DNA of 64,000 nucleotides from Sarcomyxa edulis (taxonomy: Eukaryota; Basidiomycota; Agaricomycetes; Agaricales; Mycenaceae): the NCBI GenBank assembly GCA_009761415.1, contig QUOL01000011.1:868001-932000 (forward strand). Direction: 5' to 3'. The translations under genes and the position numbers were made by a program. This document shows positions 1-12,581 of the stretch, piece by piece. The notes beneath the pieces are model-generated. The model saw only the letters and a program-made list of their open reading frames with translations. It did not search any database and was not told the DNA's origin. Each line of letters opens with the position of its first letter. The stretch's first letter is position 1.

Positions 1-586
1 AGAGTTTTAGGAGACTCACAAGTGGCCTTGTTTGTGCAATTCATTCACCTCACGCAACGTGTCTTCGTAAGGTACACTTCGATCAGGAGCGTGTAGATAG
101 AAAATGTTGATCTTATATGGGCCCAATGCTTTAATCGATGTCTCGAGAGCCGCACGGAGTTTCTCTGGAGCATGATCTCCTGGAGCGAGCGGGAAAACTC
201 TTCAAATATGATTATCAGACTCAGCATTTATCGTGAAATGGAAAAACACTCGTACTTCGTGTCTACCAGTGCCCCCTTGAGATCAAGTTTTCCTAGGAAC
301 TATCCATAGATTAGATGACTGATTTTATATCGATGATATCAGAGAATGTTAACCTCCTCGCTGGTTCCATTCCCGTAGATACGAGAAGTATCTATCTCTT
401 TGTGCCCGTGGCCTAGAAAGATATCGATCGCGGCTTGAGCCTCCGGTAGAGTGTGAATCCTGCTTATGCCTTTATCGCTCTTGGCACCAATCAACGCAGA
501 TCCCTATGAGAGATGTAATATCAGTGGTGCGATTTCTTGAAGGACTGCTCAAGACGAACGTAGACAAGCGGTATCCGGGTGGTCAT
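1..586 (-). CDS. aldo/keto reductase, AKR7 (aflatoxin-aldehyde reductase) type, 3' part cut by window edge
   Basis: The start codon is at 586. Exons read 586-560, 503-354, 299-256 and 199-20, then a GTGAGT donor leads off the window. The joined N-terminus has MTTRIPLVYGSALIG, then GHKEIDTSRIYGNGTSEE (the strand with the catalytic Asp and Tyr region) and FYLHAPDRSVPYEDTL, followed by EVNELHKQG. These are signature segments of AKR7 enzymes, cytosolic NADPH-dependent reductases of dialdehydes and succinic semialdehyde. The catalytic Lys falls in VDTKVFPLAPGDH and the His in YLHAPD. The C-terminal half, with most of the NADPH site, is outside the window. It is transcribed away from the MFS gene at 941, so the two share a 354-bp promoter region. 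Family assignment is firm; substrate is unknown. Confidence 0.9.
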
Positions 587-940
587 GTCGATTTCTAACT
601 TGTCTTTTCTGAGGAGGCGATGTATTGGACGTAGAGAAGAGACTGGACGTGCTGATCATTTGACATTGCTGGTATATATACCTCATTCTCGACCTGGGAA
701 TGCCGCTCAATCAGCAAGGTCGATGCCACTGAGAAAATTCTCTCGAAGTTCATCATGACCCGAGAGGCCGGGCAGTTCCGAATCGGCGCCTGCTGGGCCT
801 GAAACAACTGACCGTGACATTCCTAAATGGGTGATGCAACTCGCCGGAGGCGTCAACCTTCGATTTATCTTGTGTCTTCAGTGTCCTTCAGCTAACCTCT
901 TGTGAAAGCCCAGGAAATCTCAAGAGATTGCACCATCCTA
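587..940. promoter_or_regulatory. shared upstream region between divergent genes
   Basis: These 354 bases separate the start codons of the aldo/keto reductase (-) and MFS carrier (+). A 70-codon open frame at 807-595 on the minus strand has no recognisable content and is taken as chance. No defined promoter element is claimed. Confidence 0.45.
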
Positions 941-3017
941 ATGGACTCACGGTCCTTCGCATCTCACGCGTCGGAGCCTGTATTGGTGCCAGGGATACTC
1001 AGTTTACCACGGATAACCACTTTACTCGCGTCAGTGCTGGTAGCACTCTGTTCTGGTACCAACTATGTGAGTGGGGCTAAGATATATTCGTACTCACTCC
1101 TCACATGCCTTGTATCCCTAGGCGTACTCAGGTGAGTTTTAAGATCACTTACATTGTGAACCCTTCCTCGGATTAGCGTGCATACCGATCCAAAACTGTT
1201 TAAGCTGTTCCCAGCTGGTGCTATTGGGATCCTTGATATGACTCTGTCACTCTGGTTCCGGCTGATTCATCGCATTCATTTCTAGCATTTTCTCCTCAAC
1301 TAGGCGCTCGCCTACGTGTCAACCACACCCAATTAAACTTTGTTGGTATGGCCGGCAATGGTACGAAACTAGCCTTGTTCAATTGGGGTTCCATTCTCAT
1401 TTTGATTACTCTGTCAGTGGGCGTCATCATCAGTGGCCCAGTCTGGGGAAGAATTACCGATTCGCGTGGCCCTCGGATCCCATTGGCCAGTGCCTTCGTT
1501 CTACTGTTTGTCGGATATTCTGGCATCCGGAGTATATACGACAAAGGACTGCCAACGTCCGAGTCGACCTTGCCCGTACTAAGCTTATACACGTTGATGG
1601 TTTGCAACTTCATGACAGGAACGGCTGCGAACGCTGGACTGAACGGTTCGGTCAACCCTACCGCTAAGACATTCCCTGACAGAATGGTGTGTTTGTCATA
1701 TAATACGAAACACATCTTGGACATACACTGAATGTGCCATCTCAGAGGGGTACAGCGACTGGTCTGGTTCTGTCAGGCTTTGGCCTTTCAGCCTTTTTCT
1801 TCTCTAGTATTGCCCGCCTTGCATTTCCAGGTAATATTTCTTCCTTGCTGCTATTTCTGTCCCTCGGTACTGCATTCCCGATGATCCTTGGATCCTGGCT
1901 GGTACGACCTATTCCGTTACCTGCATCAGAAACGTTTGTCACTCCGACTACATCCGTGCAACGGGTCCCAGACAGCCGGACACACCTGCTGTACTCGGAA
2001 CTTTCAGAAGAGGCTGATGAAGTGGAAAGTCAACAAGAAAGTCCCGTGGAACACAAAGAATGCACTGGCCCTGTACAAGACGTATGGGGCTTGGAATTAT
2101 TTGAGAGCCTAAATTTCTGGCTATTTTTTGCGATCTTGGTGCTTTGTGAGTTTGTCTGTCCTATGTCGTCCTTGGCGGCGTGTTGAACGATTATAGTACT
2201 TGGGACAGGTGTCATGTGTGCGTGTTTCTTTACTGTCGCTCCTTGATAATTGTACTGATCCTCTGTATACTTTTGCAGACATCTACAACGTTGGGTCAAT
2301 GGCCCAGGCGCTGTTCAAGAAAGGGAACTCGTCGTATGATGAAGCGGAAGCTCTCAGATGGCAAGCCGTTCAGGTTTCCTGCATCAGCATCTTCAATTTC
2401 TCTGGACGCATTCTGATAGGTGGGTCATTACCACGTCTTCACAGTGTCTCAAACTTTCTATGACCCGCCATTTCAGGCATTATTTCCGACTTTACTAAGA
2501 GTCGCTACTTGCACCCCCGTTCATATTCTCTCACAATCACGGCCTCCATTTTCCTGCTTTCCCAAATTGTTGCTTCCAGAATCGACGATGTCGCGCATCT
2601 GTGGAAATCCAGCGTATTGGTAGGACTAGCATATGGTTGTATCGTAGGCCTGCTTCCTACTCTGACTATTGAGTGGTTCGGACTTGGTGAGAACCTTGTC
2701 TCACCATTCACGTATCATTTCCCCCAGACTGACCTGATGTAGCCCATTTCTCGGAGAACGCGGCCTATCTAGGGCTTTCCTCTATCATTGGTGGCAACAT
2801 ATTCTCCCTCGCGTTTGGACGTAATTTGGATGCCCACGATTCGCCATCCTTATCACCGTCTGTGTTGTCTTCATCATTCGCACCCCAGTGCTTGGAAGGC
2901 CGCAGCTGCTACGTGGATAGCATATACATGACAATTGCCGCCTGCTCGGTGGCGCTTGGTCTTAGTGTGTGGGCTGGGTGGAGGGACCGACATCGGCATC
3001 GACTAGCAGAGCTGTAA
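941..3017 (+). CDS. MFS transporter, MCH1/monocarboxylate-carrier-like (copy 1)
   Basis: Nine exons: 941-1066, 1122-1131, 1286-1360, 1418-1686, 1746-2145, 2197-2217, 2279-2419, 2477-2686 and 2743-3017. They sum to 1527 nt (508 residues) without a stop. The protein has about 12 hydrophobic segments. The MFS loop motif appears as GPVWGRITDSRGPR after TM2, and VLSGFGLSAFFFSSIA resembles fungal MCH1-type carriers, which are related to monocarboxylate permeases. Exon 2 is only 10 nt and exon 6 only 21 nt. The paralogue at 22189-24817 has the same intron positions and phases. It lies at the vacuolar or plasma membrane by analogy; substrate is unknown. An upstream GTG at 902 is in frame but ATG 941 gives a better aligned N-terminus. 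Confidence 0.88.
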
Positions 3018-3251
3018 GTGAGACATTAGTGTAACGCGGTAGATCATCATGATCATCTGGTTGTGAGGACTTCATCTAATCAGGGCAATCTGTTTCGGTC
3101 TTACGGATGATTATCGTGATGACTCCGTAAATGTTCTCGATTTACTACCTTAAGCAACCGATAGACAGAGGGTGGGTCGAAAGACAAAAATCCTACTCAA
3201 AAAAGGTCCAGTGCTCCAATCTGTCTGCCCCAATCGATCCTTTCCTCCCGA

Positions 3252-3890
3252 TTACTTGCAATCTGCGACAACAGACTCCCCTGACGAGATAGCATCGTTC
3301 AGCTTGCTCTGAGCAGCCGCAACATCCGAGGTGACGGTGGGGTCAGTCCTAGAATAGAAAAGTTGAACGAGAAAGCTACGGGTCAGTTCAGAATTCGGGC
3401 TCACGAGGTGATGCTGTTCAACGCAGTTTGGGCTGTAGTCAAGCCACTTTGTACCTGAGTGCGCGCGTCAGCGGGGGCTGCTTGACCAGTGAGCAGGGCT
3501 TTCGCTATAGTCTCGATGCCGGATTTAGCACTGCTAAGACCAGTCTGCGCATCAGTAACAGCAGATGTTGTGGCCGCATCCCTGGATCGTGGGATAATAT
3601 GTGGTCAGTTGTTGAACATATTATCAAGGATGTTGAGTCTACGTACCCTGAAGCTGCAGTGGCTAGTTTCGACACTGCAGAATTGGTTTGAGCAAGGGCC
3701 GCAACAATACCGATGCGTGCCGCGTTGCATTGGAGGTCACCAATCTGACGCGAAGCCAAAGGCGCTGGTATAAGAAACATGAACGTCAACTAAGTGAACA
3801 GTTCGAAGGGGAAATGAACGTACCAGCATTCACGAGGAACGCGCAGAGGCCAAGAGCCAAAGCAAAGAAAGAAGCGAGGATACGAGCCAT
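3252..3890 (-). CDS. small secreted protein, possibly hydrophobic-surface-binding type
   Basis: Four exons (3890-3824, 3764-3647, 3581-3405, 3348-3252) sum to 459 nt, 152 residues. The N-terminus is a clear signal peptide (MARILASFFALALGLCAFLVNA) with likely cleavage before APLASR. The mature part is Ala/Ser/Thr-rich and helical, with a Cys at QIGDLQCN and a terminal Cys in VVADCK, which may form one disulfide. The pattern of amphipathic helices in a protein of about 150 residues recalls HsbA-like and related Agaricomycete secreted proteins, but no diagnostic motif was found. Role unknown; extracellular or wall-associated by inference. Confidence 0.7.
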
Positions 3891-4546
3891 TGCGATAGAA
3901 AGAGGTGGAGAGAGGGTAGGAGAAATTAAAGCAAGAGTATGGATTGAAGTAAAACGACTAAGAGACACCAGGTCAGAGAACGAAGAATGAAGATGAGGAC
4001 TGGTAGCTCAAAACCCTTCTCCCTTTATACCATCTTGTGAGCGCAGCTAGCAGTCATTAGTTGTTAAGCCGGCCACGATCGGCCATGATCATGATTGTAG
4101 TAGAAGCCTACACGATCCAATAGTATACACTGGCAGGCTGCAAAAGTTGATATGGCGATGTGCTTCGAATTTTGGTCAATAATAGATCTACCGTGTGGCC
4201 AAACAATTCTGATCAGCAATGAACTGGAAGACGCACTCATCTTTGGATACCCGTGCACTGCACCCGGAACAAAATCATGCATCGTAACGACAAGCACAGA
4301 GTGAGACATGATGATATCTTGATACCTATAATCTGGGGGACAAAACAGCGTCTACTGAATAGATTAGATGACGTGCGGAATAGAACAGACGTCAAAGCTT
4401 GGCGTGTGCTGTACATCGCGATCGCATGCAGAACGCGGGACTCTCGGGGCAGCATTTCATCAGAGCAACTGTCGAACAAGAGTTGAACAAAACAAGTTCG
4501 GTTGGTTTCATTGCAATTAGTGTAGCACCAGTGAGAGTCTCTACTT
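3891..4546. other. intergenic, no gene seen
   Basis: This is upstream of the small secreted gene and downstream of the carboxypeptidase, both on the minus strand. The short open frames are mutually overlapping and featureless. A TATA-like TATAAA on the minus strand near 4024-4029 could serve the secreted gene. Confidence 0.4.
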
Positions 4547-6990
4547 CTAGGGAGTATCCCTGAAACCCATCAGATATTGCATAATCTGAAAAGCGGCCTT
4601 CACACATAAAATATTCATTGTTAGCACACTGGATGTAACTAGCACATGGGATGAGCTCACTCTCGGAGAATACTGGGGTACCCTACAGGATGTACAAATT
4701 CAGCTATGATTATGAATATGCACGAAAAATTGGCGTACATGTGACCACTCAATTCGACTTCAAAGTAAGTCAAATTCCGCTCGGTGTGGGTGGTACCAAG
4801 GGCACCGACGCCATCGACGATGAAACTGTCGTTAGCGATGGGAGTTTGGAAGCCCTGCAATCCGTTCCCTAGAGATGGCATGTACATTAGAGCCGAAGGA
4901 GACGGCTTGCTAATCTGAAGCACGTACAAGTCATGCTAGAAAGGGAGAATGAAGGTGAGGTGCGACTATTTCCCAATAGGAAATATTGGGCTTACTTTTG
5001 GATTACAATTCTAGTCCTGGAGATGAGAGTGATAGAAATCAGCGTGAAGTAGCATACTGACCGGGAGCAATGAAAATAAAACGCACCCTTCAGCGATCAG
5101 AATGAAGTCAGCTAATCCGTGAACGATAACAGTACGGCTGCTCTTCTCGATCACATTGGGAAGCACGCTGAGAGCTGAGGGAAGACTGCCGTCACCTCGT
5201 GGGAAGACGTTTATGTTCGAGCATTCCGACCATGTCACGTCGGTAGGTGCATGTATAGCAAGCTTGACGTCTTCACGATCAAAGTAGAGGGGCGAGAGCT
5301 GAATTTGTTCGAAGGAGCCACTGGAAATGGGAAGGGTAAGAATGTACCGGGCGCAATCAAGAGCAGAATGTTCTTACGGGAAACCAAGAACGTCCCATAG
5401 AATGGGGAACTAATTGGACGTACATTAGCGTTCGTAACGTATCGCAATCATATGACTTACAGTGTCGAAGATGCGGTAAATGTTGAAGGCAGGGTTGATG
5501 TTCAAGGCCTCATCGAAGATGGTGTCCCATGCGTCGCAGCCACGATCAGCTTCAGTGGACTTGCCAGGAAGGGGCAACAGCCCCGTTGGTGGGTAGGTTA
5601 CAAATTTCTCAAAGTAGTCTGCGTAATTGCACCTCACAGCTAAAGCGTCGAGTTCTGCCATGAACGACTGGCTGCAAGTCATGAAATAGTCAGGCGTGGA
5701 TCTCGACGCGAATAGTTCAGACGCACTTGAAAGCAAAGACATTCTCGTATTTGTGGACAAAGTTCACAGCGGGAATTTGTTCTTGTACAACATCCCAAGA
5801 AAGTGAGGCTGACGAAAAGTTGAGATAAGCTTGGTACAGGATAACGATTAACGAGGCGCGTACGGTCAGAGATCCAGATGCCTTGGAGACTGAGATCCAA
5901 AGCAGTCGGATTTTCGTAGATGTAGTTTGCGATATCTGTCGAACATCGTTAGCGCTTCCAATCGACACATCGAGAGCTGAACAAAATATTCACAAGGTAC
6001 ATATGTTCCAGCGTACTATCTCAAAAGGATATGATGAGTGTAGAAAAGGGGCAGACTAACAAGAAACGTACACTTTCTCCGGTAATATACAATTTCTTGT
6101 CCTTCAATTCCGAGAATATTTCCATAAATTGCTGCATGAAACCTACGAGCTGTTCCGCGAGGTCGACTTCGTTCTGGATCTCACTCTAGTTTTCCTGACT
6201 CGACCGAGCAGAAAGATGCAGCGCTCACTCGGATATTAGGGACCCCCTGCGAGAATCCAGTACCTACGGGTTGTTCGACCCACAGCATGCTAGACAAATT
6301 AGTCCAGCTGAATTCATTTGGAATCGGCTTTGCAGTGCCGACACCCCAGGAGAAAGGCTTCAAAGCAAGGACGTGAATATCATACAATAGCCCTAAACAG
6401 ACTAGAACGCACCCCGTTTTCTTGCAAGAAACCCTCGAGGGAGGAACATCCAGGGCCACCATTGGTCCTATGGAATTTATATTCAGTACAGAAAGGGATA
6501 GGCCTTTCGACATTATCTAACCAGAATATGATGTCGTCGAGGCTTCCTTCCGGTCCGGGAGGGAAGAACCAGAAGAAAAGCTAATGCAATGATCAGTTTC
6601 TCCATGCAGCTATTACTCTCATTCGGCGAGATTTACCTTGCGTGTTTCATTCGGCGCCGAGCTAATCGGAATCAATCCAGACCAACTAGGACCAACATCA
6701 AAATCGACCTCTGGGATCGTAGAACCATCCACGAAAAACTCTATGAGGCAAACGCGGGTCAGCGTCTCAACGACTCCAATATGATGAATTGACTCACCAG
6801 ATGCCTTGGGATTTGAGAAGGTGATGTTCTTTCCTGTCGCTCTTTTCCCCGAAACGGCAGGAACATGCCAACGTTTAGCAGCCTCGAATTGTCGTTCCTT
6901 GAGCTCTCGTTTCGTCATTTTGAGTGCATCGATACCGCCTATGAGCGTCGTGCTAGCCACAAGGGCTGAGAGGAGCAGTTTGGCGAACAT
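4547..6990 (-). CDS. secreted serine carboxypeptidase, peptidase family S10
   Basis: The gene starts at ATG 6990 with a signal peptide ([19 protein letters not shown]) and a short basic propeptide, and is cut by about a dozen introns. In order it shows [18 protein letters not shown], the substrate-binding motif [23 protein letters not shown], then GES|YAGTYVPY, where an intron falls right after the nucleophile Ser codon. [11 protein letters not shown] follows. The catalytic Asp is in HGLADFIL and the catalytic His in LSGHMVP. It ends with [13 protein letters not shown] at 4547. All three triad residues and the oxyanion motif are present, so it should be an active acid exopeptidase that removes C-terminal residues in the vacuole or outside the cell. 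Several N-glycosylation sequons (NET, NLT, NMT) fit secretion. Confidence 0.93.
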
Positions 6991-7764
6991 GGTGGGAGGT
7001 ACGAAGAAGAATATTCACGAAGCACTCCCCTATGTAAAGCAACGGGAAGGCTATATATGCGAGATCCCGGTAGGATTCGCTAGCATAGAGCAGTGCGTAG
7101 CATGGGTACTTATCGCATGGAGAAAATCGAGAGCCGCATGTAACCTTAGTTCGGATAAGGGTCTATTTTTGAGGATCTATGATGAGTTGTTAGTAGATCA
7201 TCTCGGTCGAACAGCAAAAGAGTAACATGTTGGAATCATATTTGTGAGAGTATACCTAAGTTCGGATACTAGGACGCCCTACGTTGATATTTCAACGGCT
7301 AGACGACGGATAATGGTCTATGATGATGGTCAGTGGAAAGAAATCCCATGTGCGTCCGAACCTCCTAGAATAACAGATGACAATGACCTTCCGTTTCAAG
7401 AGATATCTTCTTGACCTCGCGCATGGAAGAAACAAGAAAAGATGATAAGCGAGCAGGTCATGTGCATACGGTGTTTGTTGGATGTATGGGTGTCCATGAT
7501 CAGGCTGCGGTACGCACCTAACTACTTCAGATGAGCAGCTGGACACGACGGATCCCTTGCCACTAGGATCGCGACTTGTATTAGATGGACCATTACTACG
7601 ATTGTCGAGACGCTGGAACGCCACATAAAGGGCACTGAATACACATTTGGAATGAGTAGGAGACATTAGGAGACATTAGCAATATTTTGCAGATTTCGAG
7701 ACAATTTCCTCCAAGGCTCTTGAAGAAGGGAGGACTTGAAAGAAAACCAGAGAGAAGAGCGACG
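6991..7764. other. intergenic, with a TATA-like site for the carboxypeptidase
   Basis: On the minus strand a TATATAG lies about 60 nt upstream of the carboxypeptidase start (near 7051-7058). The rest has open frames up to 124 codons (7666-7292, minus) with no recognisable motif. A short direct repeat GGAGACATTA occurs twice near 7660-7680. The inverted-duplication arm begins at the right edge. Confidence 0.4.
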
Positions 7765-8326
7765 GCAAATGTCGGATGTTCGTCGGACTCGGTCGGACTC
7801 TGAAGATCTGAAGCTCGTCCAGCGGTGAGGCCTTCTTCATCCCTCTCTAGCTTTGCTCTGGCTAGAATTTTACCTCGACTACTATGGAATTCTCGGACTC
7901 GCATTGGAGGCGTTGACGAGCTATAGGAAGCTCAGATAGGTGCAGTGCAATTCTAGTACCGCTACCAGTACGTGATCCTTCTCATCCCGCTATTCGCAGA
8001 AATTGACTGATTATCTGCCGATTTCGCGTACATCAGTCCCATTCCTAGACTTGGAGTCTTCTCGACGCCGGATCGATACACGATTGACTATACTGCAGTG
8101 AGTCCTTCCAAGAGAAATTCTTACTCGATTCTCGGACGTCTAGGGCTCCAACGATGTCTGCCCTGGTGTTGTCTCGTACGTGTTAGATATCGTGTATAGC
8201 AGTCCAAAGGACAGCTCTTCTATATGGCGAAGTGTGTTGAAGCCCAATGGAACCACGATTGTAATTAGTCCCAGAGCGATGAAAAGAAACTCGTACAGAT
8301 ACAGATTTGACGATACTCGACGCCCA

Positions 8327-10305
8327 TTACATTGCGTTCCACGATCGCGTCCCATCTTCACTCTCCATCATCTCACCCCACGTCTCACCCCACGATTGCT
8401 CCAGAACACACATGCCGTCCCACCATTCAGCTATAGTATCATCCTGCATCAGTGCGGTCCATCGTTCTTCCATCTCCGATGCAGGATCTACCATGAATTG
8501 AACAAACATGTCCTGTTCCCGAGACCAGTCGTAGGTTGTATCTTTCTCGGTGTGGTTTTCCTCCTCTTTGTCTTCTAGTCCAACGACATCGTGCGAGGTT
8601 CGCTCTTGCCCATGGGGCAATACTGCTGAGATCTCTTGATCGATCCCTGCATCTCCGGTTTGAGAGCTCGGATAGCTCATGTGATATTGTAGTTTGCTTT
8701 CGTGGGCATAGCCCTCTTGACGTTGCGGATCCAATTGTTCCGCTTGTTGATGTTCCGGTGCCGATGGTCCTGGTGGTAACGTGGACGAATTGTAGGGTGC
8801 CTGTCCCGAATTCTGTTTGCCTGAAGGTGTGGGAGGCAATCCCGACCCCACTGCATACAATGGTGGTGCACGGAATTCATCCGTGCGCACACCACCAGGA
8901 GTGGTCCCAGACCCTTCGCCAACGGGAACAATCCCCCGCCGTGCTGAGGACTCGAGATTCCTATTGGCTGGATACGGGCCGTCCTCGTGGTGTGGGCGAG
9001 AGGATGAGGATGGCTTGACAGTAAATGGGGCCTCCCGATACTCGTTCGATTCCGGTGTTGCCAAAAACAAGCCATAATTACCTATGTAGGTCGAAGAGTA
9101 TTATTGCATGATCCTTGTCGAAGAGATTAACGAGATTCCGACTCACCAGCATCTTTATTCCTTCCAGAGCTGCTACCTTCAACGAATTCCGGCATCGTCT
9201 CGGGCACACCATAATCTCCCATAGTACCGGTGCGCCGCTTTTCTATTCGAGTCGCGACCCAGATCATCAGTTTCTCTTTCGTTCAAATAGTTCGGATAGA
9301 GACTTACTCGACGCGGTATTATCATCGTTCTCCGATCTTCGTTTCTTCCCCTGGCGCTTTTCTATTGAACCTGCGACCGAATTCATTAGCTTCTCCTTCG
9401 TTCATATAGTTCAGATATAGTTCACATGAAGACTTACTCGACGTGGTATCCTCGCTGTCGTCCAGACTGCGTTTCTTCCCCCGGCTCTTTTCTATTCGAA
9501 TTGCGACCCAATTCTTTAGTCGTTCTTTTGTTTATATAGTTCACATAATGACTTACTCGTTGCGATCTTATCACTGTCGTCCACATTTCGTTTCTTCCCC
9601 TTGCTGGCCCTGAGTGGCTCGACCCGTCCTTTGTCTAGCGGACGTTCTCCAATTTGGTTTCCATCTACTGACGAGTACACTGTCAGAAGCCAGTTCATGT
9701 CCTATCAAGTACGAACGACTCACCAGCCTGAACCTTGACCGGCGTCCGTTTTAATTCGTTATGCGACGGCACTGGGACGGGTCCTCCCAGTCTGCGCATC
9801 GCTGTGGAGGAAGAGGGAAAAAATGTCAGTGGCACAGCTCCCAATCGCGCATTTGACTGACTAACCTTCCACCAAAACCTCGTATTTCGTCCCCTTGGGA
9901 TTCCAGGATAAAACAAAATCACTCTGCGATTGCTTTCTTTCTTCGTCGTCCAGTTTGACCATCAAAGCTCTAATCGCCTTGATATGCTTGGCCAAATCCT
10001 TTTCATGCTCTTCAGGTAATGGCACTTGCTTGACGGAGGGTTGTAATCTATACCTCACTGTGGACGAAGGGGCAAAAATGTCAGTGGCATATTCTCCAAT
10101 CGCGGTCAAGTCAACTGAGAGACTAACCTTCATTCAATACCTTGTGCTTCGGCCCATTCCAGTCTCGTCGAGTACCATACACTGACCTGATGTCCTGATC
10201 GGACATCCAAAGCCTGAGCTCCTCGATAAACTTGTTACAGTCGTTTTGAGGTGTCCCTTCATTCTCTTTGTCGTTGTCAAGACGCCACATGTATGTTGCC
10301 GACAT
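8327..10305 (-). CDS. unknown multi-exon gene with tandem Lys-rich exons (U copy, left)
   Basis: This is the partner of the gene at 38745-40711, in opposite orientation. It starts with MSATYMWRLDNDKENEG at 10305 and ends with DGTRSWNAM and a stop at 8327. Parts in order: an acidic N-terminal domain with WMSDQDIRSVYGTRRDWN, a helical segment rich in Glu/Lys, several tiny exons each encoding a GKKR basic patch followed by an acidic stretch, a Pro/Ser-rich region, and a conserved C-terminus with TTYDWSREQDMF and IAEWWDGMC. There is no signal peptide or membrane segment, and the GKKR patches look like nuclear localisation signals (inference). All eight exons appear intact. No known family is recognised. 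Confidence 0.75.
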
Positions 10306-10900
10306 GGTGATGATGGTGTGGATGGAAGATGTGTGGAAGAAAGAGGTATGTGGATTTGTTTTGATTTTAAGGTGGGTTGATATAAATAACTTGGAACAAA
10401 GGCGCCTCGTGTCGGCCACAGTCGCGTATCACGCGTGGGAGAAAATCTCGGAGGCATTATGTTTTCCGCGGAAGTATTTTGGGCGTCAAGCTTGACTGGT
10501 CTTGTCCCTTCATTCAGTTTATCCTGGTCAGTGCAGCTTTCTTTCTTGATCTCAATAATGAGGTGTCGGCGTTGGGCTCATCTCATGATGAAGGGATGTT
10601 CCCGACTTGCTTCCATATTGCTTCCGGATTGCTTCCGGGATGCAATTTGTTATTGTTGGAGTCGGGGGCCACTGACTGCCATATCGAGGAATCTCGTTTC
10701 AATGGATACCTCTTCTGTGTTATCGAAGGATATAATATGATCTTGGTGTGATATGGAATGCTACGCTCGAGTCGATGTCATCCCGTCTCATGATATCCGA
10801 CAATCGCTTCGATACAGTGTCACTGAACAGGGCCAACCGCAACAAACCAGAGTCTTGGACCCGAAACTTGAGACGCGAGGCAAAATGAACAGTAGAATTC
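10306..10900. other. upstream region of the left U gene, strongly conserved with the right arm
   Basis: The sequence is nearly the same as 38150-38744 in inverted form. An open frame on the plus strand (10479-10751) has a counterpart at 38526-38299, but it is antisense to nothing known and looks like simple nucleotide conservation. A TATTTATAT-like element lies about 80 nt upstream of the start codon in both arms. Confidence 0.4.
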
Positions 10901-12010
10901 GAGTGATTAGGACAAATACATGCTGACTGCAAAGTTTGAAAAGTTTCGACTGTACTGCTTTGGCTAAATAGACATGTCCAGATGCACCCTCAGGCTTGAC
11001 GGGATATAAAGCTATCGTTGACGGTAGCATAGTTATACAATGGGCAGACCTGATAAATCCGGTCATCACGACTTCGCCCATCTTACGAGCCAGGTCTCTC
11101 ACAAGCCGGATTGACGATGGGCGACTAGGCACTATCAAGACATCGAGGCACGTACAAGTGTCTGCCTTCTAATCCATTTGTATCATCGACTAACGAGACC
11201 CCTTGACTAGATTTTGTCGCCAGATATCTTCCATCCCCATCCAACTCGCGCTTGAAGCCTCTAGAAATATCCATGGAAGAGAACACCGCTTCGGCCTCGA
11301 TAAGTGCCATAGCCCACCTTCCATTGAACGACAACAAAATCTTCGTTCCTAGAACTTGAGTAACACGCATTCTTCGGAAATGATTATCCTAGAGTACCCT
11401 GATTGGTAAGTATATTCTGGCAATCAGACACGAAGAGCAAGACCAATCGAGCTTGAGTTGGGGGAACAGTAGTCTGAGGAGAACTGAGATGCCACGTACA
11501 GACTATAAAAACTATTCAGCATTGCACAGGATGTGCGAGACGGTGGGGAGTGAGACCTGGCCCTGTACACTCTACATGGATATCAGATCAGCAGAATATC
11601 AGGCGGGTGCTCTGGTGAAAAATGAAAACGTACAGTCGAATATCTACATCACAAAACCCACAAGATGAGGATTACTCTCAACATCACTGTCGACTATGAC
11701 GAGAAAAGACTTACGGTGCGTTTGTGACGAGAGCGTCGAGCAAGAAACGCGATGGTTGAGACGTGCTTACGATGGTGCTGCCGTCCTTCAGTAAGCCAAT
11801 GAGAGGAGTACGCATGTACACAACCGTTGTTCCCTCTCTACGTACCTGACATCACAGCACCACCCAAGCCAACCTACGTACATTCTGACTCTGACCAAGC
11901 ATGGAAACAAGACCCAGATGTTTGAAATTCGCCTATTGTCGTGTACTAACCACGATGCCGTAGTCAAATTTGTTGAGACCGATGAAGTCGAGTGATTGCC
12001 AGGCATGATG
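10900..12010 (-). pseudogene. decayed coding remnant in U (left arm), unrecognised
   Basis: Read along the U direction this has coding-like stretches, such as DFIGLNKFDYGIV near 11950, EGTTVVYMRTPLIG near 11800 and FNGRWAMALIEAEAVF near 11300. They fall in different frames, with stops between them that ordinary introns do not fully explain. The right arm holds the same stretches with additional indels. It resembles a gene in decay in both arms; the family is not recognised. Confidence 0.4.
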
Positions 12011-12366
12011 GAGAGCTGAAAGTCATAGCGAAGGCCGGTTTGAATGAGAACGTTACGAAAGATAACGGAGAAGTCGCACCTCGTCTATGGCAAATCAGAT
12101 TCTATAACAGAGAGTCAGAAGACGCAGCACAGAATCGAGTGAGAAAGGGTCTACATAAGCCATATAAACCACCACACTGATATCCAAGTGCCATCGCTGT
12201 CGTCGTGTACTCCGATCGGAGTATCCTCACTAGCACCTGGGCGTGGATGTGCCGTCGATGAGCGAGAGAGGAGAGAGAGGAGTGGCCATGGACGCACATT
12301 CCATGAGTACTCCTAAGCTAGGGATCTTACCGTGGGCTTAGCATTGTACTACCATCGATGATTAGC

Positions 12367-12423
12367 GTTGCACAGCCACTTCTTCTCACTCTCCTCCGAT
12401 CGAGATTCTGAGAGCGGGAGGCC
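12367..12423 (+). repeat. short repeat D, copy 1
   Basis: This segment of about 57 bp (TTGCACAGCCAC ... GAGAGCGGGAGGCC) matches the reverse complement of 41290-41352. It abuts the left U arm at its proximal end, whereas its partner sits beyond the distal end of the right arm. Confidence 0.75.
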
Positions 12424-12581
12424 ATTTTCCGGCGAATCAGTCCGTTCAGAGGCAGGGGTGAACGGAGGTTAAAGCTATGCGTCGGGCCGAGACGACCTTC
12501 CTAAACAGGTGCAAAGCCCGGCCGGCACGCGCAAATTATTTCGTGAAATTGTTTTGAAATTATCTGTGAAACTCCTTCGCC

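Larger units (their letters stand above)
7765..12366 (-). repeat. left arm of a 4.5-kb inverted duplication (unit U)
   Basis: This stretch reads as the reverse complement of 36685-41180. Matching anchors run through the whole length: 12305-12325 with about 36730, 11149 with about 37880, 10305 with 38745, 8327 with 40711, 8075 with 40970, and 7774-7783 with 41151-41160. The sum of paired coordinates stays near 49,040 and drifts by about 100 only at the distal end, as expected for a colinear inverted copy with small indels. No transposase or obvious terminal inverted repeat is seen. Confidence 0.9.

Noticed and set aside
10479..10751. Open frame on the plus strand conserved in both U arms (partner 38526-38299)
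   Set aside because: Conservation is at nucleotide level throughout the arm; the frame has no start context, domain or splice support, and lies in the U gene's upstream region.
7765..12366. U as an autonomous transposon
   Set aside because: No transposase, integrase or reverse transcriptase, no terminal inverted repeats and no target duplication could be seen by eye.
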